64,000 nucleotides of DNA from JAKVCB01 sp965243695 (GCA_965243695.1 CBDEWC010000039.1:186001-250000); one strand, 5' to 3'. Shown: positions 40,494-49,850, counted from the stretch's first letter. A program made the numbers and translations. Notes: generated by a model from the sequence alone, not told the origin.

Positions 40494-41780
40494 CTAGTAC
40501 CGTCCGTGAAATGAAGGGGTGTTCATCGTTGCCGTACGCGTGTTGGTAGTAGTCGCAGTTGGCGTGGTGAGATTTCCCTTGCATTCAACGACCAAGAGGG
40601 CATCGGATCGCGGGGGTGACTTAAGGATTGGTACTGCGTTAATCAACGGATTTCCTTGATGTTTGGGGTCAGGTGCCGCGACAACTCCCATCGAGAGGAC
40701 GAGGACTTTTTCGGTTGGCCAACGAAATCGCTCGTGTAAATTGGCCGTTGTCATTTGGGGCACTTTGATCTCGACGCGTTGATTTGGGGTTACTACCGAC
40801 GGGATATCGAGCTTTACAGGCAACATTTTTTCCACTTGGTTGAGGCGAAGTTTCACAATTGCGTCGGCAGTGCCGAGGTCCATCGAGAGCAGTGGGCTGA
40901 ACTCCATCGCGAACCCTTCTTCGAGCTTACCCATTTCGGGCTGATAACCAGGCCATGCTTGGGCGGTTGGTACAATGCCTTTCACGTAGGTCCGGGGCCG
41001 CATCGTCGAAAGCACGATTGACTGTCCGTTCATGATCAATTGATTTGGTGAATTGTGTTCCCGGTGGTCGGTGCGCCGCTCCATTTCTGCGAGTAGTAGT
41101 GCAGCATCTTCCTTTGCAACCAGCCAGCCTTGCACACCTGGTGACTGTACAGGAATGGGAGTCATGAAGGGAAGTGCACGAGTCCGCCAGTTTGGATTTC
41201 GGATGGTGACTAAGCGGAGTGAGAATGCGCATTGGTCAGCCCGGGTGTTGACGAAACGGTCGATAATATCCGCACACATCGCCTGCATTTCTGGTGTGTG
41301 GTAGATGCTTAGCGTTTCGCGTGTGGCTGTTAAAAGTCCGACCGGTTCGGTATGCCACGCTTCATATCCCGTTTCGCGCAGGATCCAATCCACAATCGAT
41401 TGCTCAGGGCGTGTGGCACCGACCGATCTCAAAGTGTAGGGGCGGATATCATATTCGCGAAACACTTGGCCTGCCGTACGTGGCAGTGTGGCTGATTTCT
41501 CAGTTACGCGGGCTCGCTGGGGAGCCGTGGCAATTGGGACGAGACTGCTTGAAGCACCGCCGTGTGCTCCAGCCGCATGGGTTGTTGCCAGCGGTGTAAT
41601 CTGGTTGGACGCCGGCAAGCTCGCGACATTGCGACGCCCCTTTGTTACCGCGTCTCCGTAGCGGTTTTGGGCGCTGCCAGCTGGTTTCCAATTGGTGTCT
41701 TGACCTTCAGCAACGTGGGCAGAAAAAACCAAGCCCACCATTGCAGACATGAAATAACGTGAAAAGTTGATGCAACGCAT
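40494..41780 (-). CDS. hypothetical secreted protein, weakly secretin-like
   Basis: I do not recognise a named family. The 428-residue product starts MRCINFSRYFMSAM with a signal peptide (VGLVFSAHVAEG). A Ser/Ala-rich linker follows, then a structured part from about residue 90: YDIRPYTLRSV, VDWILRETGYEAWHTEPVGLL, YHTPEMQAMCADIIDRFV and a beta-rich C-terminal half. The N-terminal part is reminiscent of N-domains of secretins, but no pore domain is seen, so it may be a piece of an envelope assembly. AAGGAGG lies seven bases upstream (41788-41794) and fixes the start. It is transcribed in the same direction as the ketosynthase-like gene, 100 bases upstream of it. Confidence 0.65.
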   Translation of the reverse strand: MRCINFSRYFMSAMVGLVFSAHVAEGQDTNWKPAGSAQNRYGDAVTKGRRNVASLPASNQITPLATTHAAGAHGGASSSLVPIATAPQRARVTEKSATLPRTAGQVFREYDIRPYTLRSVGATRPEQSIVDWILRETGYEAWHTEPVGLLTATRETLSIYHTPEMQAMCADIIDRFVNTRADQCAFSLRLVTIRNPNWRTRALPFMTPIPVQSPGVQGWLVAKEDAALLLAEMERRTDHREHNSPNQLIMNGQSIVLSTMRPRTYVKGIVPTAQAWPGYQPEMGKLEEGFAMEFSPLLSMDLGTADAIVKLRLNQVEKMLPVKLDIPSVVTPNQRVEIKVPQMTTANLHERFRWPTEKVLVLSMGVVAAPDPKHQGNPLINAVPILKSPPRSDALLVVECKGNLTTPTATTTNTRTATMNTPSFHGRY

Positions 41781-41787
41781 CCGTCAG

Positions 41788-41794
41788 CCTCCTT
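41788..41794 (-). promoter_or_regulatory. consensus Shine-Dalgarno for the secreted protein
   Basis: On the minus strand AAGGAGG lies seven bases before the ATG at 41780. It confirms that start over the internal Met codons. Confidence 0.7.
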
Positions 41795-41924
41795 GCCGAG
41801 TGCAGACCGGTAGCAAGAGAATTGGGCGGGGAGTATAGGGGCGGGAGCGATTCAGGACAAGGTGTTTAATGGGCCTTTGCTAGCATCCAGGTGTTGGCCC
41901 CATAGGTTGCCACCACAGGGTAAC

Positions 41925-44105
41925 TCAGGTTCCAGTTTTGATGATCCGCCAGCATTGATGGATTCGCCGGTTGCGAAAATCATCCGGGATAGTCTGGTGG
42001 GTGATATTGCGGATGGCGACTCCGTGGAAGTTGCCTTCATCAAGCTTGAATCGTCGCGAGTTCGTGGAGAAAAATATCACGCCTCCCTCGGCCGTGTGGA
42101 GGAGGATTCGTTTCAGTAATGTCACGTAATCCCGTTGAATATCCCAGTCCGCATTGAGTTTCTTACTGTTCGAATACGTTGGCGGGTCGACGACGACTAA
42201 ATCAAAGAGACGATCTGGCGAAAGGTTCCCAAGGTATCGCATGACGTCGCTTTGAATCTGTCGATGTTCCTTTCCCTCGAAATCGTTGACGCGTAGATTT
42301 TTTGACGCCCAAGAGAGATAGGTTGGAGAAAGATCGACCGAGGTGGTTTGGGCCGCTCCACCTGCGGCCGCGTAGACACTAAAAGTTCCCGTGTAGGCAA
42401 ATAAATTCAAAAAGTTTGCACCTTGTGCTTCCTCACGAACCAGGGACCTCGTAATACGGTGATCAAGGAACAGGCCTGTATCCAAGTAGTCCGAGAGATT
42501 GACGTGAAACTTTAACCCGCCTTCTTGCACGACCCGTGTTGTTTGCTCATGGCTCAGGCGGTTGTATTGTGAGTGACCCCGTTGAGGAGCACGATGCTTG
42601 ACGAACACAAGTTCCCGTGGGATTTGTAGGGTGTGGGCTGCCGTCCGTACCATTTGGTCAAGCCAATCGGCATGTTCAGCAGCCGTCCGTTCATGGGGGC
42701 GCTCAAATTCTGCAATGTGCAGCGCCTCTTCATAAAGATCCACGACCAGCGGTATTTCAGGAATATCGCGTTCATAAAGCCGGAAACAGGTGATTCCTTG
42801 CCTGGTTGGCCACCGGCGCAAATGGCGTGCCCGCTTGCGAAGACGGTTGGCAAATTCGGTGGCTTGTCGTTCAGCCTCGGGATGCAGTCCGCCAAAGGCT
42901 TGTTCTGAGCAAACAGGTGGCTTCACTCGATTTTCGTCAGCGGGTCGAGGTGGCCGGGGCCCAAAAAACTGGTAGTACGTGCAGGCAATTTGCCCGTTGT
43001 ACAGTTTGCGGCGGCGGTCTGCTTGCTGTCCGACCAAAGTTTCCAGGTCCCCGCGGGCGGAAAGAATGAAATGTGACCAGGTTTTTAACTTTCGGAGGAT
43101 TTTGGGAATCGATTGATACAGTGCGGTAATTTCCTCGTCGTCACCGAGTCGCTCTCCATAGGGGGGATTACAGATCAAGCAGCCGTACTGGCGTTGGGAT
43201 GACAGGTTAAGAAAATCTCGCTGCTGAAAGTGGATATCGCCCGCTACGGATGCCTGTTCGGCATGATAGCGGGCCAATTGAAGCGATTCTGAATTGGTGT
43301 CGGTAGCGATGATCCGTTCTGGGATCGAGGCCAGCGCCAGGTCACGGGCTTCCTGGCGGGCAGTTTCCCATTGGCTGGCAGTCATGGCTGGCCAGTGCTC
43401 GGCGGCAAACTGACGGAGTATACCTGGGGCGATTCGGCGTCCCAAAAGCGCCGCTTCAATCGCAACGGTACCTGTGCCACAAAACGGATCGATTAACGGT
43501 CGGTCGGGATTCCAGAAGCTCAACTGTACCAAGCCGGCAGCGAGGGTTTCGCGTATTTGAGCTGGGCCTACCAGGGTTCGATAGCCACGTCGGTGCAGTC
43601 CCTGCCCCGAGGTATCGATGGAGATGGTTGCTTCATCATTGAGAAGGTAGACTTCTACTGGAACTGGACAACCAGTTTCGGGAAGATCGGCCCAGCCCTG
43701 ATCTGAAGTCAGCCGCTCGACAATTGCTTTTTTGACCGTACGTTGACAGGCTGGCACGCTGGAGAGTTGGGATTTGACCGCCTTTCCTCGCACTGGAATC
43801 GCGGCCGTTGGGGCAATCCAGGATTCCCAGGGTATTTCGCGAACCGTATCGAACAGCGCATCAAAATCAAGGGCTTCAAATTTGGCCAACTGAAGGAGGA
43901 CGCGGTCAGCCGAACGTAGCCAAAGGTTGCTACGACAGATGGCGGCAGAGTCGGCCTCAAAACGAATGCGTCCGGGGCGCATGACCTGCGCTGGGTAACC
44001 GAGGTCGCCAAGTTCGCGCACCACGACAGCTTCAAGACCAGAAGCGGCAGTCGCAACGAGTTCCAGGGGGGGTGAGTTTTCCAACGAAGGCAACCTGGCG
44101 GTCAA
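41925..44105 (-). CDS. rlmL: bifunctional 23S rRNA methyltransferase RlmKL
   Basis: The 726-residue protein matches the fused RlmKL of gammaproteobacteria, which makes m2G2445 and m7G2069 in 23S rRNA. The N-terminal half has a THUMP region and the RlmL methyltransferase: LIDPFCGTGTVAIEAALLGRRIAPG near residue 200 and the catalytic LICNPPYGERLG near 310. The C-terminal RlmK half has NLFAYTGTFSVYAAAGGA, SVDLSPTYLSWASKNL and VVDPPTYSNSKK. Many bacteria encode the two as separate proteins. It starts 69 bases after the end of the metzincin gene and is otherwise alone. The symbol refers to the fused E. coli gene. Confidence 0.93.
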   Translation of the reverse strand: MTARLPSLENSPPLELVATAASGLEAVVVRELGDLGYPAQVMRPGRIRFEADSAAICRSNLWLRSADRVLLQLAKFEALDFDALFDTVREIPWESWIAPTAAIPVRGKAVKSQLSSVPACQRTVKKAIVERLTSDQGWADLPETGCPVPVEVYLLNDEATISIDTSGQGLHRRGYRTLVGPAQIRETLAAGLVQLSFWNPDRPLIDPFCGTGTVAIEAALLGRRIAPGILRQFAAEHWPAMTASQWETARQEARDLALASIPERIIATDTNSESLQLARYHAEQASVAGDIHFQQRDFLNLSSQRQYGCLICNPPYGERLGDDEEITALYQSIPKILRKLKTWSHFILSARGDLETLVGQQADRRRKLYNGQIACTYYQFFGPRPPRPADENRVKPPVCSEQAFGGLHPEAERQATEFANRLRKRARHLRRWPTRQGITCFRLYERDIPEIPLVVDLYEEALHIAEFERPHERTAAEHADWLDQMVRTAAHTLQIPRELVFVKHRAPQRGHSQYNRLSHEQTTRVVQEGGLKFHVNLSDYLDTGLFLDHRITRSLVREEAQGANFLNLFAYTGTFSVYAAAGGAAQTTSVDLSPTYLSWASKNLRVNDFEGKEHRQIQSDVMRYLGNLSPDRLFDLVVVDPPTYSNSKKLNADWDIQRDYVTLLKRILLHTAEGGVIFFSTNSRRFKLDEGNFHGVAIRNITHQTIPDDFRNRRIHQCWRIIKTGT

Positions 44106-44174
44106 AGCAGCTGAATATTAGAGACCAACGTTCGAGATTGTTGCAGATCTGCCCCGGTTGGGCGACGGTCTGTC

Positions 44175-45197
44175 TTATCGTAGCCGCTTCAATAGGCCAA
44201 AAACCACGGAAAATGGCCAAAACATGGCGAACATGGAGGGCTCAGGAATCGTCAGCAGATTCTCCAGACCGTTTCCCATGCCAGAAGGGAGAGGCTCAAA
44301 ATTTGCCTTCCAGATGCCGTAGTCCACTTGGGTGACTGTTCCGAGCGTCATGTCGTTTGGCAGGAGCATGTTGGTATTAAGGTGGTCGCGCCATACCGTA
44401 TAGTCGGCTGCGTCGACGGTCCCATTGCCGTCGTAGTCACCGGTTGGTCCAGTCAAGCTGAACTCGTGGGGAAATGGGGTGCCACCTGGTGGGATAAAGG
44501 CAACGGAGTCGTTACGAACGTTTGTTTGAAAAATCGCCTCGATCTGGTCTGAAGAAAGTTGCTCGGAAGTTCCGTTGGAACTCATAAGATTTGGCAACCC
44601 GCTGGGCGGGTGTTTGAGTCCCAGGTTGTGGCCAATTTCATGTGCGACAACGCTGGCAATGACGTCGCGACCGTTTTGAAAGCCGAGCAGGTTTTCGCCA
44701 ACGAATTGAGTAATGCCGTTATCACCAATATGCGCCAGCCCATTGACGTTGTTTTCAGAGGTAAATCCAAATCCAGCTGCAATTTTCACAAAGAACATGT
44801 TGAGGATGGCTGAGTTGGCATTGAGGATGCCACCCTCGGCTGTGGCGTTATTAATGACCTGATCGAGGTCGGACGAGGGCCGGCTGCCACCGTTGCCCTC
44901 GTAAGCAAAGGTATCGTTGTAACGAATGACGGTAGGTAAAAATTCGATATCGATACCGGCCTGTGCCCAGACCAGATCAATCAGCGACTCGATTTCTGAT
45001 TGTTGTGTGGCGTTGCCCAAGACCGTGGCGGCCTGGGTTCCGTCGTTCAGGGCGGTTTCGATGAGCTGTACCTGGACTTGATGCGTGATCGGCAGCGCGG
45101 GATCAACCGTGATTGGTGTCGCAGCAGACCTCAGCAACCCGATCCACAACAGCGTCGTCATCGCGCAACGGCAGACAAAATAGCCAGTGGTTGTCAT
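44175..45197 (-). CDS. PEP-CTERM-anchored metzincin-like metalloprotease with dockerin-like segment
   Basis: The 340-residue product has an N-terminal signal segment and a zinc-protease core with the metzincin motif HEIGHNLGLKH (His186, Glu187, His190, His196) and the following Met-turn LMSS. A short dockerin-like calcium loop follows at about residues 250-270 (GDYDGNGTVDAADYTVW), and then the PEP-CTERM sorting signal: PEPSMFAMFW plus a hydrophobic helix and basic LKRLR. PEP-CTERM proteins are processed by exosortase and sent to the cell surface; dockerin-like segments are frequent in planctomycete surface proteins. It is convincing as a surface matrixin-like protease. Its substrate is unknown, and no exosortase is in the window. 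Confidence 0.87.
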   Translation of the reverse strand: MTTTGYFVCRCAMTTLLWIGLLRSAATPITVDPALPITHQVQVQLIETALNDGTQAATVLGNATQQSEIESLIDLVWAQAGIDIEFLPTVIRYNDTFAYEGNGGSRPSSDLDQVINNATAEGGILNANSAILNMFFVKIAAGFGFTSENNVNGLAHIGDNGITQFVGENLLGFQNGRDVIASVVAHEIGHNLGLKHPPSGLPNLMSSNGTSEQLSSDQIEAIFQTNVRNDSVAFIPPGGTPFPHEFSLTGPTGDYDGNGTVDAADYTVWRDHLNTNMLLPNDMTLGTVTQVDYGIWKANFEPLPSGMGNGLENLLTIPEPSMFAMFWPFSVVFGLLKRLR

Positions 45198-45528
45198 GAA
45201 ATCCTCAACTCTACTGTTTCCGTTGGCCAGCGCCGGTCCGCGTCATCCTTGGATCGTTGCCTCTGTCAGTCGATCTGGTTGTGTCGGAAAATTTATTTTA
45301 TCGGAGAACGCAGAAATCTGAAAACAAAAGTTGCTGCCCGAAGATCCCAAAAACCGAAGATCCCAAAAACCGAAGTGGCCGACTGGAATTTTTGGAGGAG
45401 TTGCCCGACCCTGCTTAAAAGGCTTGCCGCTGCTTAAGAGGATCAAGCGTGGATCAGAATTGCCACCAAGCCAATCGGGTAAGGAGCATTGCCGCTGCAG
45501 CTGGCCAGATTTTTGGGTCGGTGGGGTG
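45198..45528. other. intergenic region with short direct repeats
   Basis: This gap lies between the end of fabF and the start of the metzincin gene, both minus. It has two tandem copies of the 16-base unit CGAAGATCCCAAAAAC (45339-45370) with a partial third. Nearby, CTGCTTAA occurs twice (near 45411 and 45431). No gene is supported. Confidence 0.45.
45339..45377. repeat. 16-base tandem repeat, two and a half copies
   Basis: CGAAGATCCCAAAAAC is present at 45339-45354 and 45355-45370 and is followed by a partial CGAAG. It is non-coding. Confidence 0.75.
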
Positions 45529-46767
45529 TTAGACCACTTTACCTACGACAATCGAAGCATTGTGGCCACCGAAGCCAAAGCTGTTGCTCATCAGCACGTT
45601 CAGTTCGCGCTGTTTGGGTTCGTTGGGTGTGTAGTCAAGATCACAAGCTGGATCTGGCGTATGGTAATTGATGGTTGGCGGACAGACCTGATTTTCGAGA
45701 GCTTTCAAGCAGAGGATTAATTCCACACCACCACTAGCTCCCAAGAGATGGCCCAGTTGACTTTTTGTACTAGAAACCGAGAGACGATACGCATCCTTGT
45801 CAAATACGGTCTTGATAGCTGTGGTTTCGGCTTTATCGCCCAGAGGTGTACTTGTACCATGCGCGTTAATGTAATTGACCCGGTCGGGATTGAGTTGGGC
45901 GTCGCGGAGCGCGCTCTCCATCGCCTTGGCGGCACCGATACCCTGGGCATCGGGTTGGGTAATGTGTCTGCCGTCGGCGCTGGCCCCGTAACCCAGGACT
46001 TCAGCATAAATCCGAGCGTTGCGGGCTCGGGCATGTTCGAGTTCTTCAAAAACCAGCAGGCCGGCGCCTTCAGCCAGAACGAATCCGTCGCGATCGGCGT
46101 CAAACGGGCGACTGGCTCCGGTGGGGTCGTCGTGCCTTTCCGACAAGGCTCTCATATTCGCAAACCCGGAGAGTCCCATGGGAGTACACGCTGCCTCACT
46201 TCCTCCGGTAATCATGATGTCGGCATCATCGTATTGAATGGACTTGAGGGCATCGCCCATAGCATTGGTTGCGCTGGCGCACGCGGTTGAAACTGCATAA
46301 TTTGGACCACGCAGCCCGTAGCGAATCGAAACATGCCCACTCGCTGCGTTCACCATCAGTTTTGGAATGGTAAAGGCAGAGACTTTGTCAGGGCCCTTGG
46401 TGAGAAGGCGGCCGTGTTGCGTTTCGATTTCGTTCAGCCCGCCGATGCCGGACCCGAGAATCACACCGCATCGAAAAGGATCCTCTTTGTCAAAATCAAT
46501 GCCCGAGTCGGTGACGGCATCGATTCCGGCTACCAAGGCAAATTGTGTGAAACGGTCAATGCGTTTCACATCTTTTCGCGGGACGTATCCATCCGTGGAC
46601 CAATCGGGAATGTCACCACCAAATTTGACTTTATGGCCGGTGGTATCGAAGACCGTCAGCTCGTGGACACCACTGCAGCCGGCCAAGATCTGATCCCACA
46701 CCCCGGCAATTTCCCGGCCAAGCGCGGTGACAATACCGATACCCGTAACGACAACACGTCGCTTCAT
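45529..46767 (-). CDS. fabF: beta-ketoacyl-ACP synthase II
   Basis: This 412-residue condensing enzyme (KAS II) extends acyl-ACP with malonyl-ACP. The catalytic triad is intact: Cys in STACASATNAMG, His in NAHGTSTPLGD and His in KSQLGHLLGASG. The N-terminus MKRRVVVTGIGIVTALG is standard and the length normal. It follows acpP by about 87 bases in the fabD-fabG-acpP-fabF order. This intact copy contrasts with the Cys-less ketosynthase-like protein encoded about 5 kb away. Confidence 0.96.
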   Translation of the reverse strand: MKRRVVVTGIGIVTALGREIAGVWDQILAGCSGVHELTVFDTTGHKVKFGGDIPDWSTDGYVPRKDVKRIDRFTQFALVAGIDAVTDSGIDFDKEDPFRCGVILGSGIGGLNEIETQHGRLLTKGPDKVSAFTIPKLMVNAASGHVSIRYGLRGPNYAVSTACASATNAMGDALKSIQYDDADIMITGGSEAACTPMGLSGFANMRALSERHDDPTGASRPFDADRDGFVLAEGAGLLVFEELEHARARNARIYAEVLGYGASADGRHITQPDAQGIGAAKAMESALRDAQLNPDRVNYINAHGTSTPLGDKAETTAIKTVFDKDAYRLSVSSTKSQLGHLLGASGGVELILCLKALENQVCPPTINYHTPDPACDLDYTPNEPKQRELNVLMSNSFGFGGHNASIVVGKVV

Positions 46768-46854
46768 AAGAATTTAAGCCGAAGTGTCGGAAGATTTCAG
46801 GGCCAAAGGTGCAAACCACTTTGCTCCTTCCGCACTCAAACCCCCTACACTTTT

Positions 46855-47094
46855 CTAGCCGTCGCTATGCTGTTCGATGTAATCGACTGCCTGACCCACC
46901 GTTTGGATCTTCTCAGCAGCATCATCGGGAATGCTGATGTTGAATTCTTCTTCCAACTCCATGACCAGTTCAACGGTATCCAAGGAGTCGGCACCTAAGT
47001 CGTTGGCAAACGAAGTGTCCCCGCTGATTTTTTCCTTATCGACGCCCAATTGCTCAGCGACGATATCCGTTACACGTTCCGTTACTGAGGCCAC
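46855..47094 (-). CDS. acpP: acyl carrier protein
   Basis: From a GTG at 47094 the product is 79 residues, the usual ACP length, starting VASVTERVTDIVAEQLGVD. The phosphopantetheine Ser lies in the signature GADSLDTVELVME. The long frame to 47166 adds an unconserved N-terminus; the site CAGGAGA (47103-47109) lies just ahead of the GTG and decides the start. ACP carries growing acyl chains between FabD, FabG and FabF, all encoded beside it. Confidence 0.93.
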   Translation of the reverse strand: MASVTERVTDIVAEQLGVDKEKISGDTSFANDLGADSLDTVELVMELEEEFNISIPDDAAEKIQTVGQAVDYIEQHSDG

Positions 47095-47438
47095 CTGTAG
47101 GTTCTCCTGATTTGCACTCATTTGGATCAAGTCGGTTGGATGGTGCCCACCACTTGCCGACACCATAAATTTTCGGCCTAACGACCGTGTCGCGGCAACA
47201 ACGCTGCTGCCAACTTATGATCGGGCCCGGGTTGGGTCAAATCTCGTAAACCTTTCAATACAGAGCATTTCCGTAAAGGAAGGGTAAGGTATAACCGTTT
47301 TCCAATAGGCTGTCTAGGCTAGGATGGCTTGGCTTCTCATGATTACGCAGGTTTGCCATATTTACGCCCGACCGGTGATTTCCATTGCTTGCCATAACAA
47401 CGGCTGGCTGGTCCATGCCGACAGGCCCGAGAGTCGCT
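47095..47438. other. intergenic region upstream of acpP
   Basis: The gap between fabG and acpP holds the acpP ribosome binding site and probably a promoter, since it is long for an operon gap. No gene or clear repeat is seen. Confidence 0.4.
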
Positions 47439-48209
47439 TTAAGCGGTCAATCCCCCATCAAGTGTTAATACCTGACCTGTTATATACAAGGCGGAATCGC
47501 TGGCTAAATAGAGCACGGCGTCCGAAATTTCTCCACAAGTTCCCAGGCGTTTAGCAGGCACCCGTTTCTTGACCTCATCGAGAACGGCAGGGCCCATGGC
47601 ATCGGTCATTTCTGTTGACACAAACCCAGGGCAAATTGCATTGACGGTTACTTTACGACTTGCCAGTTCGCGGGCCACGGTTTGGGTAAAGCCGATAATC
47701 CCCGCCTTGGAAGCCGAATAATTGGCCTGGCCAGGGTTGCCCATTCTCCCCGAGACACTCGAAATGTTAATGATTCGGCCTGTTCTTGCCCGCATCATCA
47801 CCTGCGACGCGGCCCGACTGAACAGAAAAACCGACCGCAAGTTGGTGGAAAGGACATCGTCCCATTCCTCATCGCTCATCCGCGGCAACAAAGTGTCCCG
47901 TGTGATCCCTGCGTTGTTAACAAGAATGTCAAGACGCTCCCATTTTTTGATGAATGTATCAAAAAGATTTTGAACGGCATCCGTATCAACCACGTCGCAC
48001 GGATACACCTCAGCGGTTCCCCCCTGCTGGGTGATTGTATCAGCGGTTTCCTGAAGTTTTTCCCGATTGCGGGCAATACACACCACGGTTGCACCCGCTG
48101 CTCCTAAAGTGACTGCAATCGACTTTCCAATGCCACGCGATGCGCCTGTGACCATCGCCCTCTTGCCAGAAAGGTCAACCTGAATACGACGGTTCGTTTC
48201 GTCAGACAT
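47439..48209 (-). CDS. fabG: 3-oxoacyl-ACP reductase FabG
   Basis: This 256-residue SDR reduces 3-oxoacyl-ACP with NADPH in fatty-acid synthesis. It has TGASRGIGKSIAV (cofactor loop), LVNNAGITRD, the catalytic Ser of NISSVSGRMG, YSASKAG (Tyr/Lys), and the FabG-typical PGFVSTEMTDAM and ITGQVLTLDGG. ATG 48209 (MSDETN) gives the natural start; the frame opens four codons earlier at 48221. It sits between fabD and acpP, on the same strand. Confidence 0.95.
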   Translation of the reverse strand: MSDETNRRIQVDLSGKRAMVTGASRGIGKSIAVTLGAAGATVVCIARNREKLQETADTITQQGGTAEVYPCDVVDTDAVQNLFDTFIKKWERLDILVNNAGITRDTLLPRMSDEEWDDVLSTNLRSVFLFSRAASQVMMRARTGRIINISSVSGRMGNPGQANYSASKAGIIGFTQTVARELASRKVTVNAICPGFVSTEMTDAMGPAVLDEVKKRVPAKRLGTCGEISDAVLYLASDSALYITGQVLTLDGGLTA

Positions 48210-48363
48210 ACATGTATCCACTGTTATGCATGGACTATTTGACTATGCGACCTGATCAACGAGGCGACCCGGGCCCATAGTCCCCGATTAAGGATTATCT
48301 AAAAGAAACCCGGACAGAGGCGGGAAGACCGCCCCATTTGGTTTCGCTCCTGTTATGAACCAC

Positions 48364-49275
48364 CTACGCCGCAATGTTTTCACACGGAATCTTACGGGCA
48401 ATTCGCCTTAAGAGACCCCGTAATACTCGACCGGGACCAATCTCATAGAAGGCTTGAATTCCGCAGTCTTCGAGCAGCCATCGCATCGAGTCCTCCCAGC
48501 GTACCGGACTCACCACCTGTTCGACAAGCAGGCGGCGAATTTCTTCTGGATCGGTGTATGGTTGCGCATCCACGTTTGAAACAACTGGAATCCGTGGATA
48601 ATGCAGTTCGATTTCATTCAACACCTTAGCGAGTCGATCGACGGCTGACTGCATGACCGGCGTGTGGAAGGCACCTGCAACCGGAAGGGGAACGACTCTG
48701 ATGGCACCCGCCGCTTCGGCCATCGTGGCCATTCGTTCGCAAGCTCCGGTTTCCCCCGATACCACCACGTTACTCGGACAAAGCAAATTGGCAACTTGCA
48801 ACGTCTGATCACCACGAGAGATCTCACACAACGATTCGATTTTCGATAGTTCCAGGCCCAAGATACTGATCATGCCGCTTGGACAATTGTCGGCAGCCGC
48901 TTGCATCGCCCGACCCCGTTCCTGTACCACCCGCAGACCGCTGGTGAAATCCATCACGTCTGCAAATACCAATGCCGTGTACTCTCCCAGGCTTAGGCCT
49001 GCGGCGGCTGAGCATTGGGAGACTAATTCGGGCCGATCCCGTTTCAACTGCTCCAGGGCAGCCAAGCTCGCCACAAACAAAGCTGGCTGGCTGTGCACGG
49101 TTGAATCGAGCGCATCGGCGGGACCCTCAGCACATAATTGCAAAAGGTCGTATCCGAGGACCTCGGCGGCACGGTCAAACAGTTCCCGAGCCGAGGAGAC
49201 TTCTTCGCATACCGATTTTGCCATCCCAACCGTTTGGGCACCTTGACCGGGAAACAGGAAAGCAGATTTATTCAT
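48364..49275 (-). CDS. fabD: malonyl-CoA:ACP transacylase FabD
   Basis: This enzyme of about 303 residues loads malonyl onto ACP. It begins MNKSAFLFPGQGAQTVGMAKS and contains the nucleophile Ser in GLSLGEYTALVFA, plus VAGAFHTPVMQSAVD with the catalytic His. ATG 49275 is preferred; the frame opens five codons earlier at 49290. It heads the compact fabD-fabG-acpP-fabF stretch, about 600 bases after rpmF. plsX and fabH, frequent members between rpmF and fabD in other bacteria, are missing. Confidence 0.95.
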   Translation of the reverse strand: MNKSAFLFPGQGAQTVGMAKSVCEEVSSARELFDRAAEVLGYDLLQLCAEGPADALDSTVHSQPALFVASLAALEQLKRDRPELVSQCSAAAGLSLGEYTALVFADVMDFTSGLRVVQERGRAMQAAADNCPSGMISILGLELSKIESLCEISRGDQTLQVANLLCPSNVVVSGETGACERMATMAEAAGAIRVVPLPVAGAFHTPVMQSAVDRLAKVLNEIELHYPRIPVVSNVDAQPYTDPEEIRRLLVEQVVSPVRWEDSMRWLLEDCGIQAFYEIGPGRVLRGLLRRIARKIPCENIAA

Positions 49276-49523
49276 GGGTAGAGAATTCATGAGGGGTTAA
49301 ATACAGATGCCGCTCTGAGGGGGCAAGGTCGGCTTAGCCCCCAGCAGGCGCAACCAAAGATAACCTAAATAGGAATAATAGGCAACTTGTAGAGAGTATA
49401 TGTGAAATAGACGAGATTTCTGCTTAAGCAGGAATTTAGGAAGAGGCGCAACTGGGTGAATTTGCCCTTTTTGCGCACTTCGTCACACCTTTCTGGCGTC
49501 GAAGAAAGATTCTCGAGATAGGG

Positions 49524-49587
49524 TTCTCAGCTACTGGGCTTCTCAGATACTGGGCTTCTCAGATACTGGGCTTCTCAGCTACTGGGG
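49524..49587. repeat. 16-base tandem repeat, four copies
   Basis: The unit TTCTCAGMTACTGGGC (M is C or A) occurs at 49524, 49540, 49556 and 49572. The first and last copies have C at the variable base and the two inner copies A; the last copy ends in G. It is non-coding. Confidence 0.9.
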
Positions 49588-49790
49588 CAGGTGGCCTGGA
49601 TTTCGCCGATTGGGGTCGTGCTGATGGACGCGCCTCTCTCCCGGTGGCGATCACCCGGCAATTTTGGGCCTCCGCTGGTCCCGTCGGGGGGAAGCGGGAT
49701 TCCAGCCAGAATGGCTTGCCTCAGCTTTGACATCAAGCCAAGATTTTTTTCACCGAACCAGATCCAGATCCAGATCCCCAGATCCCCATT

Positions 49791-49850
49791 GTGCCCCAAG
49801 GAGGAAATGGTGCCCCAAGGAGGAAATGGTGCCCCAAGGAGGAAATGGTG
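49791..49850. repeat. 19-base tandem repeat, three perfect copies plus a partial one
   Basis: GTGCCCCAAGGAGGAAATG repeats perfectly at 49791-49809, 49810-49828 and 49829-49847, with a partial copy starting at 49848. It lies immediately 3' of rpmF on the other strand. It contains a GGAGG core and an ATG, so it mimics a translation start on the plus strand, but no protein follows. Confidence 0.92.
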
